Assembly: GCA_029964075.1 (NCBI GenBank)
Contig: CM057136.1
Location: 3,038,001 to 3,102,000 of the forward strand
DNA from: Patiria pectinifera
Taxonomy: Eukaryota > Echinodermata > Asteroidea > Valvatida > Asterinidae
Reading direction: 5' to 3'
Length of the DNA stretch: 64,000 nt
The position numbers and the translations under genes are program-made. Below, piece after piece: positions 12,870-25,100 of the stretch. The notes below the pieces were generated by a model. That model saw nothing but the letters and a program-made list of their open reading frames with translations, had not been told where the DNA came from and made no database searches. Position 1 is the stretch's first letter. Each line of letters starts with the position of its first letter.

Positions 12870-13175
12870 CTGTCTGCTGCTGTTGAACAGTCACAGACAG
12901 TCAAAAAAATCAAATCCTCTTCCCCTTTTACACAGGCCAATGACTAACAGTCAGATCATATTTCAAGCAAGCACTGTGACTAGTCAAATTCAGTCAACAG
13001 ACAAAAGCAGGCGAGGAGTAGGGTCAGCTGGCTTATCAATCACCTCCAGTCAAAGCATACAATGTACATGTACAGTAGCTGTATCAAGTTACGTCAGTCA
13101 CAGCCAGTTAATCCTGCTTTATGTGGGCTGGGAGCTCTTAACTGTTGCAAACAGTCACTTGATTGATTTTGATTG
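12870..13175. repeat. Interspersed repeat family J, copy 1
   Basis: About 300 bp rich in CAGTCA. It is repeated in inverted orientation at 61810-62103 (shared: AATCCTGCTTTATGTGGGCT, GACTAGTCAAATTC, AGTCAGATCATATTTC). No terminal inverted repeat or tRNA promoter was recognised. Confidence 0.75.
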
Positions 13176-13880
13176 GAAAGACAACTTTGCACAGAATGTA
13201 TGTTTGCATTAGGAGGGTTAAGAGTGTTTTGACCCCATTTTTTTGTCATTTTGTACATTATTTTTGGTAGAAGTGCGATTTTCTTACACATTTTCCAGTT
13301 GTCGCGATTGCTAATTATTCGGATTTGCAAATTCACAGTGCATCACGGTGAAAGCCGTTGTGTTACGTTTTGTTGTTTTCGTCGATTAACCCCAAACTTA
13401 CCCCTCCCCCCCCTAAAAATCGAAACTTGCGCTTTATCCACAACAGTACTGATGGTTCAAACATCACAAATAAGGTGAGAAAAAGTTGATTTTCGCTGCC
13501 TTGTATATTGCCGATCAATATATGATCCTCCAAATTAGGAGACTCAACTTAAAATTAACACCGATGCCACAGTTCACAAAAGTCTGCCACATGATGGAAC
13601 TGAATGTTCATCAACATACTGAACACATGATTATTACAGCTCACATGCGACATTGTAAGACTTCCAAAAAACTTCACATGCGTTGCAAGCAAATTATCAA
13701 AATACCGGTAGTTTACTGAAGCAGTACACGTAAATTGCAATGCACTTCTTTAGGTTGTCCTGCAAATGTTCATATGCAAAAGTTTGTAACAGTTTGGCGT
13801 GTGATATCCGATTTTTTTAAATATTTTGGAGGTGTTTTTTTTCAGTTGGACGTTTGATTTCAATAGCTGCAAAGAAAACC

Positions 13881-14048
13881 CTTGGGAAAAAAAATGTTGC
13901 AACCTGACGCCACTTTTTTCTTCATATATCATCTCAATGAAGGTCATTCATTGCAAAAATGATAAGACATGAATCTGGGACATGTGGGACTGAGTGAGAT
14001 TGTACACAATCGCGGAAGTGGCGTCAGGTTGCAACATTTTTTCCAAAC
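13881..14048. mobile_element. Short foldback MITE
   Basis: The left arm TTGGGAAAAAAAATGTTGCA continues into ACCTGACGCCACTT. The right arm AGTGGCGTCAGGTTGCAACA continues into TTTTTTCCAAA. The arms are about 33 bp, complementary, around a loop of about 100 bp. Confidence 0.75.
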
Positions 14049-14178
14049 CCTTTTCACACCACAAATTATTTATTGCGGAATTGTAACATCGAAAAACAAC
14101 TTCATAATACTAGTAAAATCTACTTGTATGTAAAAAATCAACAAACACAATTTTTGTTTACAAAATACATGTACAAAC

Positions 14179-14476
14179 CTTTCCCAACTGCGGAAACAGA
14201 CACAGAATCACTGCCCAGAAACATGACAGTCAGCAGATGTGGATAGGTAGTCTCCAAGGCAAGACACAGCATCTGGAAGGCTTGGCTCCCCCGGCTGGGC
14301 AGTAGGTCCAGCAGCTTCTGAACCTTAGCCTGCGGGCCGGGTTGCTGCTCGATCTCCCCCACGTCCGCCTGGCTCAGCACGCTGGGCTGAAGCATTGGGT
14401 ACAACCGCTCGACCTCAACCGACTGCACGAACTTAGCCCGGTGGAACTTCAGAATCTGACTGTGTCGCTCCTCCAT
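14179..14476 (-). CDS. CARD-domain protein, first coding exon (partial gene)
   Basis: The ATG at 14476 sits in a strong Kozak context (GAAGCCATGG). The exon reads MEERHSQILKFHRAKFVQSV, then a helical stretch ending LLDLLPSRGSQAFQMLCLAL. The charged start and the L-L-x-x-L-P-x-R-G-x-x-A-F motif before the last two helices are typical of caspase recruitment domains of the caspase-2, caspase-9 and CRADD/RAIDD type. CARDs assemble apoptotic or inflammatory complexes by homotypic contacts. The likely donor is GTTTGT after AAAG at 14179 (phase 1). No caspase catalytic exon, Death domain or other partner domain was found in 1-14178, so whether this is a caspase or an adaptor is open. The exon lies left of the last Zasp exon found, so it is either a separate downstream gene or nested in a very long terminal intron. 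Confidence 0.75.
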
Positions 14477-14900
14477 GGCTTCGGCTGACCGGGAAGAGTT
14501 TATCTACAGACTGCCTTGTTGGTAGTTTGGCATCACTTCAGCCTGAAACCTTTTTCGTTTTCAGACATGTTTGTTATTAAAACCAAAACGCTTGGTCGAT
14601 TTGTGTTCAACAACAGCTGTGCGGTCGGCCATTTTTTATTCTGTTCGAGAACTCTCGAAACGTCACACTCCTAGTTCGTTTATGGAGAAACAAACCACGT
14701 TATTTCGTTTCAAATACTTGAAGTTGATAAAGAAATTGTCACTTTACCTGAATGTCACGAACGAGAAAATATTAAGCCCAGTTTGAGTCGACTTGGGTGA
14801 AAATTTGCAACGGGTGCCAACTATTCGCAACCCATTCGATAGTCGCCATCTTGAATGTTGAACAATTTTATGACAACAGCTCCCTCTCTGGCTGTCAATC
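14477..14900 (-). promoter_or_regulatory. Probable promoter/5' region of the CARD gene
   Basis: The region directly upstream of the CARD ATG is less AT-rich than its surroundings. It holds two YY1-like motifs on the minus strand: CAAGATGGCG near 14846-14855 and AAAATGGCCGAC near 14627-14638. YY1 motifs of this form commonly lie at TATA-less metazoan start sites. No TATA box is evident. The transcription start is not determined. Confidence 0.35.
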
Positions 14901-15840
14901 AAAATGACGTCTTGTTCCATATAAGGCAAGAAAGGCGGAGAACTCTTGCCATACAAGGAAATGATGTTACCATATAAGGAAATACAAGGGTACTTTTTTA
15001 ACACCCATTTCCAGAAAAGTTTCTTTTATTTATTATCACAGCATTTATTGATGCGGTCTTTTTAACAAAATGCTTGCTGTGTCGTAATATTTTGCTTGTT
15101 TTGTTTATAATGCGATTATTTTTCCAGTTTGCATCAGTTATATTAGTTTTCATTATTTTCCAAAGAAAAGAAAATATAGCATAAAAAATCCATAGTTCCG
15201 TCATGGAAGTCTATAGGAAGGACTAGACCTCCATCGACATCCATGATGGTTCCATGCAAATAAAAAGGGGGGAAAATACGTTCGTCTCCTATCGTACGGC
15301 CAAGCAACTTTTGTGTTAAAAGCAAAAAGGCCAAACAAACAAAACTGCTGACATCGCCTCGTCATTATTTATTCACTTATTAAAGCATGATATTTTTGGA
15401 GACTGACATTTTGAATTTTTTGGGGAAAAACTCTGATCCATATCAAAGACAAGATGAAGGCAGAAGCTAGCTTCGCACAAAGTCGGCAAATTCTGTTTAT
15501 TTATAAATTTATTTTTAATATTTTTTTTACGAGTCGTGGTTTTGAGATCAAACCCCATACGTACACATCACTAACTCTACAAGACTCTTTTCAGTGATCC
15601 GCTATAGCGCCCTCTACGTCAAGAAAGGTCTCAAACTGTAGTTGAAAACTGCTCCACTTTTTTTTCCATTATGACTAAGATTACACGAAGAATGTCGATG
15701 ATTGTACATAAAGTATTGTCTGCCTTAAACAAACACAAAGTTTGAAGTCCATGTCTTCGCAATCTCCAACTCAAATGTTCAATGTTCATTAATTAGCCCA
15801 TCCCTAAACTTGTTCACTTGTCCTCAATTCCTCCTTTATC
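14900..15840. other. Intergenic, no gene recognised
   Basis: AT-rich with one GC-richer patch (15190-15310) that carries no recognisable coding signature. A short repeated motif ATATAAGG(C/A)AA occurs around 14920-14985. Confidence 0.3.
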
Positions 15841-18780
15841 GTTTTTATCATTTTTTTTTTGTATATTTATTCCCTGCAAAATGTTTCACCGAATAAACTC
15901 CATAAATGAACACAATTTTCCACTTCGAATTTGTTTCAAAGCTGTTTATTTCATATCACTCAAAGAAAGAAAATATTTTTAAACCAGTTTTTGAGGATGT
16001 GAATTTAAATGGTTAGTTCAGGTGAGCTCCAATTGAGCATTCCTATTATTTTTTATTCACTGAAAAAGTGCAAAGTTTCTATTTTTGGAAAATGTTATGG
16101 TGCAGTAGAACTCGAAACTATGATTTGTATGGGAAATGTAAAACAAGAATGGTGCTTTGTGAAATTATGTACTGAAAATGGCTTTTTGGACAAATAACTT
16201 GAAAATCAATAATTATTTTCAAAGGGTACACAGAATTTTAGTATTATGTGCAGACATTTTTTTTCTCTAAAAGGCACTAAAACTGCTTATTGTTGCATAT
16301 CTACTTCAGTGTCAAAATCACAAATTTCATGTTTGGAAAATATTTGTGAAAAACATCAGTTTAACAAGATGTCAATATTTGAGGGGAAAAGTGAAGGCAC
16401 TGATGTGTTGACAAAAACAAATCTACGAAATACAGAGAAATATTTCGTTATCAAGAAACCGAATGAAATTACCATTACATTTTCAAGAGAAACGTGTAAT
16501 AAATGCCAAACAAATCAAAATGTATCTGCGATATCTACTTTGTTTAGTATTAGGAATAAATAATATTATTGCCATATATTGTAAGTATATAACAATGAAT
16601 TATGTCCAGAAACCCTGACCAGAAAAAGGAACACAAATTAATGGTTACCATCACCAATTTCATTACTTGTTTTTCGTCAATAGTAAAAAAAAAAAATGCA
16701 TAAGATTCTACACTGTTTTAATGTTTGTGCTTCAACACTACGCATCTTAAACAACAAACTGTGTTTTTTTCTCCTGTATTAGTAATATTTCTTTATTTCT
16801 GTTTGCTAAAAAGATTTCTAGAGTTTTGCTATTTAATGTACGAAACTTGCAACAGTCGTTGAGCGGTAAAATATATATACATTTTACGGTTGCACTTATA
16901 TACTCACAGAAATTAGGCATGTACACAAAGCAGGCACAAAACTATATTAAATACAACATTGAATATCTTAAAAGCAAAATTAAATAAAAAAATCAAAGCA
17001 CATTTAAAGTGTGAAAGAAAAAGTATTATAATTTGCAATGTCAAATGAAGTTTTAAAAATAAATTTGCAAAGGCTCTTGAGAAATGCTAAATATGTTAAG
17101 CAACTATACAAAAAGAAGTACTGTTAAGTTTATCTTGTTAATTTCTAAGCTCATAATAATAGTTTGTATATATATTTTTTACGGCATAATGAATTAATTT
17201 TAGCTACAAAGCAAAACATAACAAGTTTTTTAAAAGGGTAGAAATATAAGAAAAAAAGATGTTGCAGGTATAATTTATTTCAATAAGTTATTAGTTTTTT
17301 TCTTTTTGAATTTACACTACAAATCAAAAATGTGTCGCTAACAAAAGCTCATAACATCAAATCCTGACAAAGTTACCCCAAAATTTAATAAATATTCAAA
17401 CCAAACTGAATATTGAAACGCCGAAAATTCTAGTAAAACAGACTGCAAGGTTTTTGCTTAAAGCTGCAACGTGAATAAAAAAGGTGATTATTGTAATTTT
17501 GTCGTCGCCTTTTTAAACAGAACATCAATATCATTTGTCTGAACATGTTACAAATAGATTACTGAGGGTATTCATTCAAAAACTTGATTTTTCATCAATA
17601 TCAAAAAATGTAACTTCGACATCCGAGCATGAAACGCTGCAACAAAGTGAAGTATTTATGAAAATCACTATACATATAATATTTATCACAATTTTTGGCT
17701 AACATGCAATCTAATAATGCGCAAGTTTTAACAAAATGTCCACACACAAAAAAAGATAAATAAACAACTGAAACCACCAAAAAATTCCTACTAATTTACA
17801 TATTTCTAGCTCTTAATACAACAAGCCTAACATCAAAACTGGAAGACAATGATTTTCAAAAAGCTTTACTAGTTGCATTATTTTATTTTTTTGATAGACC
17901 TCATGGGAGCAGCCATCTTTGTTGGTCAGGTTTCTTGAAGGCAAAGTAATGAAATACCTATGAGGCTGACCATGACATCACAGGTACCTGCCTATATGGT
18001 CATATTGCTACCTAAATAAGGTTTTAGCCCGACACAATCATTGTTGTCGCTGGCTATGGATAGCCACTGTGGCATACCAATAGCCAAAATAGCCGTAGCC
18101 ACATTATACTCAATTCGGACACTGCAAATGAGGTCATTTTGGGTGTAGAAATAACAACACCATTTTTGGATGTAACACTATGCGTACACACTCGCTTTTA
18201 TCTATTCACAGCTATTGAATTATATAATACACTTTTGCATATTCATTCAAATTTCATATAAACTATATCGAATTGTCATTATCATAAGACACTCTAAAAT
18301 ATTGCTACGCGGTGCGGAGTGCATCTTTAAGTATGCTTCAAAAACCCATAACTGCACAGCGATTTTTTTAACTATAGCCTTGTGTCATATGGTTGTAGCC
18401 TCCGTAAGGCACAGTACATGTGTCATGATAGCCTTGATCTCAAGTCAAATAAATTGCAGCCGAAAACCTACACATAAATATTGAGTCCACAGCATACCTC
18501 AAAATACAATTAGCGTGGCTGATTGCTTTACTCCTATACATTACTATTGCAGAGATTCCATCTAATATGCAAATATACCACAAATACAGCTAACAGTCCT
18601 TTCCAATATTAGTATTTTAATATTTAACAAAAAAATGTCCTTAATTTAACAGAAAACTTTAGGATCCAGCAAAATATTACTCGTTTCTACACCTTCACCC
18701 AATTGTTCCAAAAAATCTTTTTTCCTTTTTTTTTTAAGTTGGTAATCAACCAAGTCGCAAAAAATGTTAACTAACACCTT
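15840..18780. other. Very AT-rich intergenic block
   Basis: The most AT-rich stretch of the window and largely free of the TIR elements found elsewhere. Two open plus-strand frames (16009-16197 and 16246-16563; 62 and 105 codons) have Lys/Asn/Ile-rich, low-information composition and no recognised domain. It could include an unrecognised 3' UTR of the Zasp-like gene, but I have no direct evidence. Confidence 0.35.
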
Positions 18781-19031
18781 CACCAGTTGTGTTGAGATCC
18801 TTCAGTAATAACCTGGCCAAACTCAGAGCATTCCAACGTGAGAACAGACACCGATCCACAAGGCTCCGCCCCATGATTTCTTTGACCAATCACGGCTGTG
18901 ATTAATGTCCCACATGCACGGAACAAGAATTGAGATTTTGGAGAGACGAACATGTTGTTGCCCACGAGGGCTCAGAGGGCAGGGGCTTATTGACTGGTCA
19001 ACTGCTTGTTGGTACACATTGTGGACCATTA

Positions 19032-19494
19032 TAGGTACTGTCCATCATTTGCAGCTATCCAAAAAGTAACTTACGTAATTATGTAAGCTGTCATTTTGAA
19101 GAAATCAATGAAAGAAGGCCTTTCCAACAATTGTTGGAAATTTCCGTTAGTAGTTTCATTTTTTTTATTCGGTGAAGCGCCGCAAGCGTTGACATGACGC
19201 ACACGCGTGCGCGGTTGCTATAATTCGTCGGTTCAGTGCGCGACATCGCGTAGCTGCAATCGGCTCAGTGAGAATGTGTCTCGGATGCTGAATTCAGACC
19301 CAATTCAAAACATGACTCAGCATTTTTTATTTGAAATCGAGATCCTGGAATATTGTTTTCTCGCGATATATAGCATTCAGTGAGCTCAAACTGCGTCAGG
19401 TTGGTTTTTAAGCACCCTTCTTTGGATTTTGAGCACTTTTGTTGCTTCAAATGAACATAATGGACAAATTACAAATGATGGACTGTACCTTTAA
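19032..19494. mobile_element. MITE family A, copy 3
   Basis: It begins GGTACTGTCCATCATTTGC and ends CAAATGATGGACTGTACC followed by TTTAA. The terminal inverted repeat is about 18 bp and perfect. Confidence 0.82.
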
Positions 19495-20255
19495 AAATAC
19501 AATATGACTATTCTGAGTTTTCAGATGCAACCCAATGCACAAGAAAAAAATTGCCAACAACTACAGCCTTGCTTTTCCTTCACTACGGTTCACCAAAGAA
19601 CTTAGCAAAAACCGGGTTGTTTCCCAAATTCTAGCTAGTTGGTCTGTCCCAATCTGTTTGTTTGTTGTCCTGTCTTGTTTCTGTAGGGGTTTCCTATGGG
19701 GCGTGCATTTTGCAGTACGGCTGTCCTCGATCGGCGTAGAAGGCTTGGCCTTCTAAAGGAACTCCGCATGACTGGAGAAAAAAAAGCAACAAGATTTTTG
19801 TTGGAGGGAGGTTTCTTTAGAGTTGACATGCCAAAATTGGTTGTGAACCAATATACAAATATAACATGGTTTGTGGGTGGATAGTTGCAATTATAACACC
19901 TCACCCACAGATTCTGTGTCTTGATAAGTTTGCTATCTTTCTGTGCACGGCCAAAAGTACTATACCCGTAGCAACCAAAGTACTATACCATTGGCAACCA
20001 AAGTACTATTTCCACGGCGCGGTATTTGTGTGCAAATGGATGCTTGTGTGCGCGTTGCACGTAGCGCGTATTGCTCCAAAGAGAGCGTGCCGCAGACTTG
20101 GGTTCAAACATTTCGTGAAGGGGTAGTTTGGAAGAGAGAAATACATTTTCCACCAATTTTGTATTGAAATTAAACTTTATTTCAACTGTGTTCAGATTTA
20201 AATAATTTAAAATATTAAAATCAAGCAGAATCTGTTGATGAAGTGTTATAAAACA
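19495..20255. other. Intergenic, no gene recognised
   Basis: It contains three short imperfect direct repeats of GCAACCAAAGTACTATA near 19955-20010. No exon recognised. Confidence 0.3.
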
Positions 20256-20398
20256 AATATTGAATGCTTTATCTCGTGGTAAAGTAAAACCAGCCTCCCT
20301 CGATGATCCATGGAGCATTCTATTTTCCCGAGGCGAATGTCCATGGATCACCTCGGGAGGCTAGTTTTACTACACCACTTGAAGCATTCAATATTTGT
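20256..20398. repeat. Palindrome with about 58-bp arms
   Basis: AAATATTGAATGCTTTATCT at the left pairs with AAGCATTCAATATTTG at the right. The inner arms GTAAAACCAGCCTCCCTCGA and CTCGGGAGGCTAGTTTTAC continue to a CCATGG on each side of a short loop. It is a foldback structure without coding sequence. Confidence 0.8.
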
Positions 20399-21265
20399 AT
20401 ACTAGCTCCCTGAGGTACTGGAAGTTAACAAACTAGTTCCTGAAGCAAAAACTAATTTGTCAACGTCCAGTACCTTGGGGGAAGTTGATAAAATTTCGCC
20501 TCGGGAACTACTTTGTCAACTTCAAATACTAAGGGGAGCTAATACTGACGAACCACCTGGAGTAAACCATGTAATATTTGCTTCACTATACCTCAAACAT
20601 ATTCACCATCATTCGAGTTATGTAACAGTTTTCTTGGCAGAATATTTATGTGCGTGTGACGCCATCGTTTGATGTACCTAAGACAATGCTCACACGTGCA
20701 CGTTACCACCTGTTCAATAGTTCCACGATTGCTTGGTCAAGGGCATTCGTATTATACTATTGCATGAGCAAGCCATGCAATAGTCAGATGTGCATGCGCA
20801 TTTAACCTGCGTGTGCATCCTCGCGTGTCTGCTTGGTAAATAGCGAAACTATAGCAGTCAGCCTTGATCAATGGGTGCGTGTGCAGTCCTTCACTAACCC
20901 CTGGCCGTGAGGAAAACGTAAACGACGCTGACCGGCTATTTAAAGTGTTCTGCGCACTGATTTCGAAGACTGCATGCCCTTTTGCGCTCACGCCTTATCT
21001 CCTGCGCGGCACGTCAAGTGCGATTTTTTTCTCTTCAAAACTGCACATTGCCTGTAAGATATGGATTCCTGATGCCTCGTATGTTTGCCCCAAAAACCTC
21101 TATCTTGTGTTGTAAAGGGACGACAGAGGTATGTACATTTAATATAGATCCTTGATAAATAACGCAGTGCGAAATCTCATGTTTGAAAGGATTGATTCTA
21201 CACACACAAAACCTTTCAAAATTTTAAGCACTGCGTCGCATGTTAAATACATCGACTGCAGTCCT

Positions 21266-21300
21266 AATTTAAATGTCCCAAATAGTGGGACATTTAAATT
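21266..21300. repeat. Perfect 15-bp hairpin
   Basis: AATTTAAATGTCCCA and its exact complement TGGGACATTTAAATT flank a 5-nt loop. Confidence 0.9.
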
Positions 21301-21455
21301 ACACAATTCCAGGGGTTAAGATCGCGCAAGGCATGATGGGAACCAAGATGGCGCAGTACAATCGTATCCATGGAAACAAGGTTGTATAGCAGCTCACACA
21401 TGGTGAATGGACAAGTGAGAATTGGGCTCTTGCTCATGAATATGTATGAGGTATA

Positions 21456-21978
21456 TTAAAGGGAATATACATCATTTGCTTTTGCTGTAATTTTCAGAAA
21501 TGGATGGAATTGGGGGGTTGGAAATATGTAGCAAATATAGTTACATTGACTTTTCTGAGGTTTTGGGTTCGAAAATGCTATAAAAACCAAGAAAAACAAT
21601 CATTTTCCTGTAGTCTGGTTCCCTGACTCCATTTAAGAAGAAACAGAGCAGTTTACATATATTGGGGAATTGTAAGGTCAGGGAACCAGTCTAGCTGGCT
21701 TGTACCCGTTCATAGGTGTGTAATCGACTGCAAACAAGTTCGATGGTCAACTGGGGCCAGTATTTGAAAAAAAAGCCAGTTTTTTCCAACGCTGATCGGC
21801 AGATCAGCGTTGGAAATTGATACAAAAATACCACTTTTCTTGAAAATGACAGTATACCAAGTGCCATGATTTTACAAGATGCTTTACACTGTCATTCACT
21901 AACAGTCCAGCAAGGTATTTCAAAATGATTTGGTAGTTTTATTTTTTGATGTTTGCAAATGTTGTATTTTCCCTTTAA
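21456..21978. mobile_element. TTAA-bounded MITE family B, copy 2
   Basis: It starts TTAAAGGGAATATACATCAT and ends GTTGTATTTTCCCTTTAA, inverted relative to copy 1. It lies in the Zasp-like gene's intron and ends 24 nt from the donor of exon 22003-22124. Confidence 0.85.
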
Positions 21979-22002
21979 CATGTATGTTATGAGGAGATTT
22001 AC

Positions 22003-22124
22003 CGGATTGGAGCAGGTAAAGCAGTTGGAATGCCACTGCTTATTCAGCGCTTCCACCCAGGCATCGCCGGGCTCCACTGGGTAGTTACAGGCAGCACAGC
22101 GTACAGAGAACAGTTTCTGATAGT
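22003..22124 (-). CDS. Zasp-like gene exon: first part of LIM4
   Basis: The acceptor is CCCGTTACAG and the donor is GTAAAT. The exon enters in phase 1 and leaves in phase 0. It encodes DYQKLFSVRCAACNYPVEPG and onwards to WHSNCFTCSNP. C524, C527, H546, C549 and C552 are in place, but the expected sixth ligand (position 555) is Pro at the last codon before the donor. The remaining ligands must lie in a later exon that I could not find. Reading through the donor would add about 35 residues, partly MITE-derived, before a stop near 21892. Confidence 0.95.
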
Positions 22125-25100
22125 CTGTAACGGGACGAAACAAGGGGAGAAAAATCAACGCAACAACTGTTAGCTAAGATGTGGGTAGTTACAGGAGGAT
22201 ATAGAACAGTGCCTGATGGACCTTCACGAGGAAGCCATTTTGGTCATGTTCCCAGGAGGTATTTTATAAGTTGTGAACTGTTAAATGGAATGGTGCCAGA
22301 CTATGCATTCTAGCATCACTTTCAATTTTTTTTTTTTTAAATGTAGCTTTAAACATTAGGGTATGTTTAATTACAAATTTTAAATTATTCATCAGAGCAG
22401 ACTGTTATTGATTTGTAATTTACATGTACTTTATGTAATTGCTTTCATTTCTCTTCGCAAGTTTCAAAAATGAAGATTTTATTGCTTTAAATTTAATTTG
22501 GCCGACAATTTAATACGGCTTGGACGAGAGGAGGACGGGGTGGGGACAGGAGTGCGAACCACATTTGTCTTGAACAGAACTGCCTGAGAACGGCTTGGAC
22601 TGGATGAGGACGGGGCACACACGAATTATGGTCTGGGATCCTAGCCACACTTCAATACACTGGTCGTGACCATCGTATCACGCACGGGGCAAGAGAACGG
22701 GGCTCGAGAACGGCACTGCGTGACAGGGGCTTAAAGGTTTAATAATGTTTAGAATTAAGACTTGTTTATTGTGGAGTGCTTTGGCCTCGTGGTTAAGGGC
22801 ACTGGATTCGTGGTCTGAGGGTAAAGCTGCAGGTTGTGGGTTCGAGTCCTGGCGGGGTCATGGTGCGTGTGCCCTTGGGCAAAGCACTTTATCACTCATT
22901 GCTTCTCTCCACCCAGGAGTAAATGGGTACCCGTGAGGGCAGAGATGGTTAATGTGATTAAATTAGCTTCCTTGTGCCTAACAGGCTGCATCGAGCTGTA
23001 TACTCCCCAGGGAGCTGAGATGATATTTGGAATGTTTCATGTGCCCAATGAGCAGGGGTAATAATGATGTAGCGCCCTGAGCACCAGTCCTGGTGGATAC
23101 GTGCGCTTTATAAATATCCACTATTATTATTATTATTATTGCATACCTCTCTTGCAGTATGGTTTTCCCTCGCTGATATGGAAGGACGTCCCAGTGATAG
23201 GGTCATTGCAATGATGACAGACAAAGCAATCTGAATGGTACTGGCTACCCATGGCCTGGACGCAACCCTGTAGAGTCAGCAGAAAGAATAGCATCAAAAA
23301 TATATCATGGTTAGAGGAGTGGATAGTCGATATTATACAACGTCTGACTAAATCCCCGTCATCTGATTAGTAAGTCGTTGATCACATGTCATTGATATTA
23401 GTCTTTCCAACCCCCGGCCCGGCCACACCGCAAAAAAAGAAGCTTCATTCAACGGTGAGTAGAACTTCCATTGCAGGTTCACATTATTGCTGAATCTGAC
23501 CAATCAGATGACCAATCAGAGTGTCTCCTTACCCCTTGGGAGATAGGCCTGTTGCAGATGGCACAGTTGGGCGCGTACAGGCTGTTGAAGTCCCTCTCGC
23601 AGTACACCTTACCGTTCTGCTCCACGAAGCCCTGAGTGGAGAGGTTCTGATGGCAGTGGGCACAGACGAAGTGCTCGGGGTGCCAATTACGGCCCACGGC
23701 CGACACGAACGGACCTCTGAACCGAACAAAAATAACAACACAGCTATTAAAATCATCAAAGTAAATGCCAATTCTGAGAAACTAGTGAGGTTTTTCCATC
23801 CGGGATATATCCATTGTGCATGTACATGTAGCTATCTGTAACCTTTATTAACCATTCCGTTGTTTTATATTGAGGGTGTGTATGCATACACTTGGTTATC
23901 AGAACCAAGCAGCAATCCAAAATGGCAGTCTCCGATGAAAGCCTCATATATCAGCCATGCAACTGCGAATTTAGAAAAAAACGAGGAAATTCCAAACGAC
24001 ACAAGACTTTGTACAGTGTTTTTCAATTTGTAATGGCATTCATGAGAAGTCAAAAAGGAGGAAATCAGCGGATCCGAGAAAAAGTTGCATGCCTGATACA
24101 TAGGGTGGCCCAAAAAAAATGTGTAAACTTTTTCAGATAGAGGTTTCTTGGAATTCGGGAGACATGTTAATATTGTTTCACGATATTCCTAAACTACCAG
24201 TTTGGCCTGGCTTGCTAATAGTACAGCTTAGCATCAACATGAAATTAAAGCCGGTGCCTAGGGCAGAGTAGGGCCTACAGAACACTGGTGCCAAGGGCCT
24301 ACGGAACACTGGTGCCTAGGGCCTACGGAACACTGGGGCCGAGGGCCTATGGAACACTGGGGCCTAGGGCCTATGGAACACTGGGGCCTAGGGCCTACGG
24401 AACACTGGTGCCTAGGGCCTACGGAACACTGGGGCCTAGGGCCTACGGAACACTGGGGCCTAGGGCCTACGGAACACTGGTGCCTAGGGCCTCAAAACAC
24501 TGGGGCCTAGGGCCTACGGAACACTGGGGCCTAGGGCCTACGGAACACAGGGGCCTAGGGCCTACGGAACACTGGGGCCTAGGGCCTACGGAACACTGGT
24601 GCCTAGGGCCTACGGAACACTGGGGCCTAGGGCCTACGGAACACTGGGGCCTAGGGCCTACGGAACACTGGGGCCTAGGGCCTACGGAACACTGGGGCCT
24701 AGGGCCTACGGAACACTGGGGCCTAGGGCCTATAGAACACTGAGCCAAGGGCCAACGGAACACTGGGGCCTAGGGCCTATGGAACACTGGGGCCTAGGGC
24801 CTACGGAACACTGGGGCCTAGGGCCTACGGAACACTGGTGCCTAGGGCCTACGGAACACTGGGGCCTAGGGCCTATGGAACACTGGGGCCTAGGGCCTAT
24901 GGAACACTGGGGCCTAGGGCCTACGGAACACTGGGGCCGAGGGCCTATGGAACACTGGGGCCTAGGGCCTATGGAACACTGGTGCCTAGGGCCTACGGAA
25001 CACTGGTGCCTAGGGCCTATGGAACACTGGGGCCTAGGGCCTACGGAACACTGGTGCCTAGGGCCTACGGAACACTGGGGCCGAGGGCCTACGGAACACT

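Noticed and set aside
16009-16563. Two plus-strand frames of 62 and 105 codons
   Set aside because: Composition follows the local AT richness, no domain was recognised, and there is no upstream promoter or splice evidence. They remain possible but unsupported.
18780-19029. Terminal LIM4 exon of the Zasp-like gene
   Set aside because: Minus-strand frames here lack the expected Cys and F-Y-x-K ending; the region abuts a family-A MITE.
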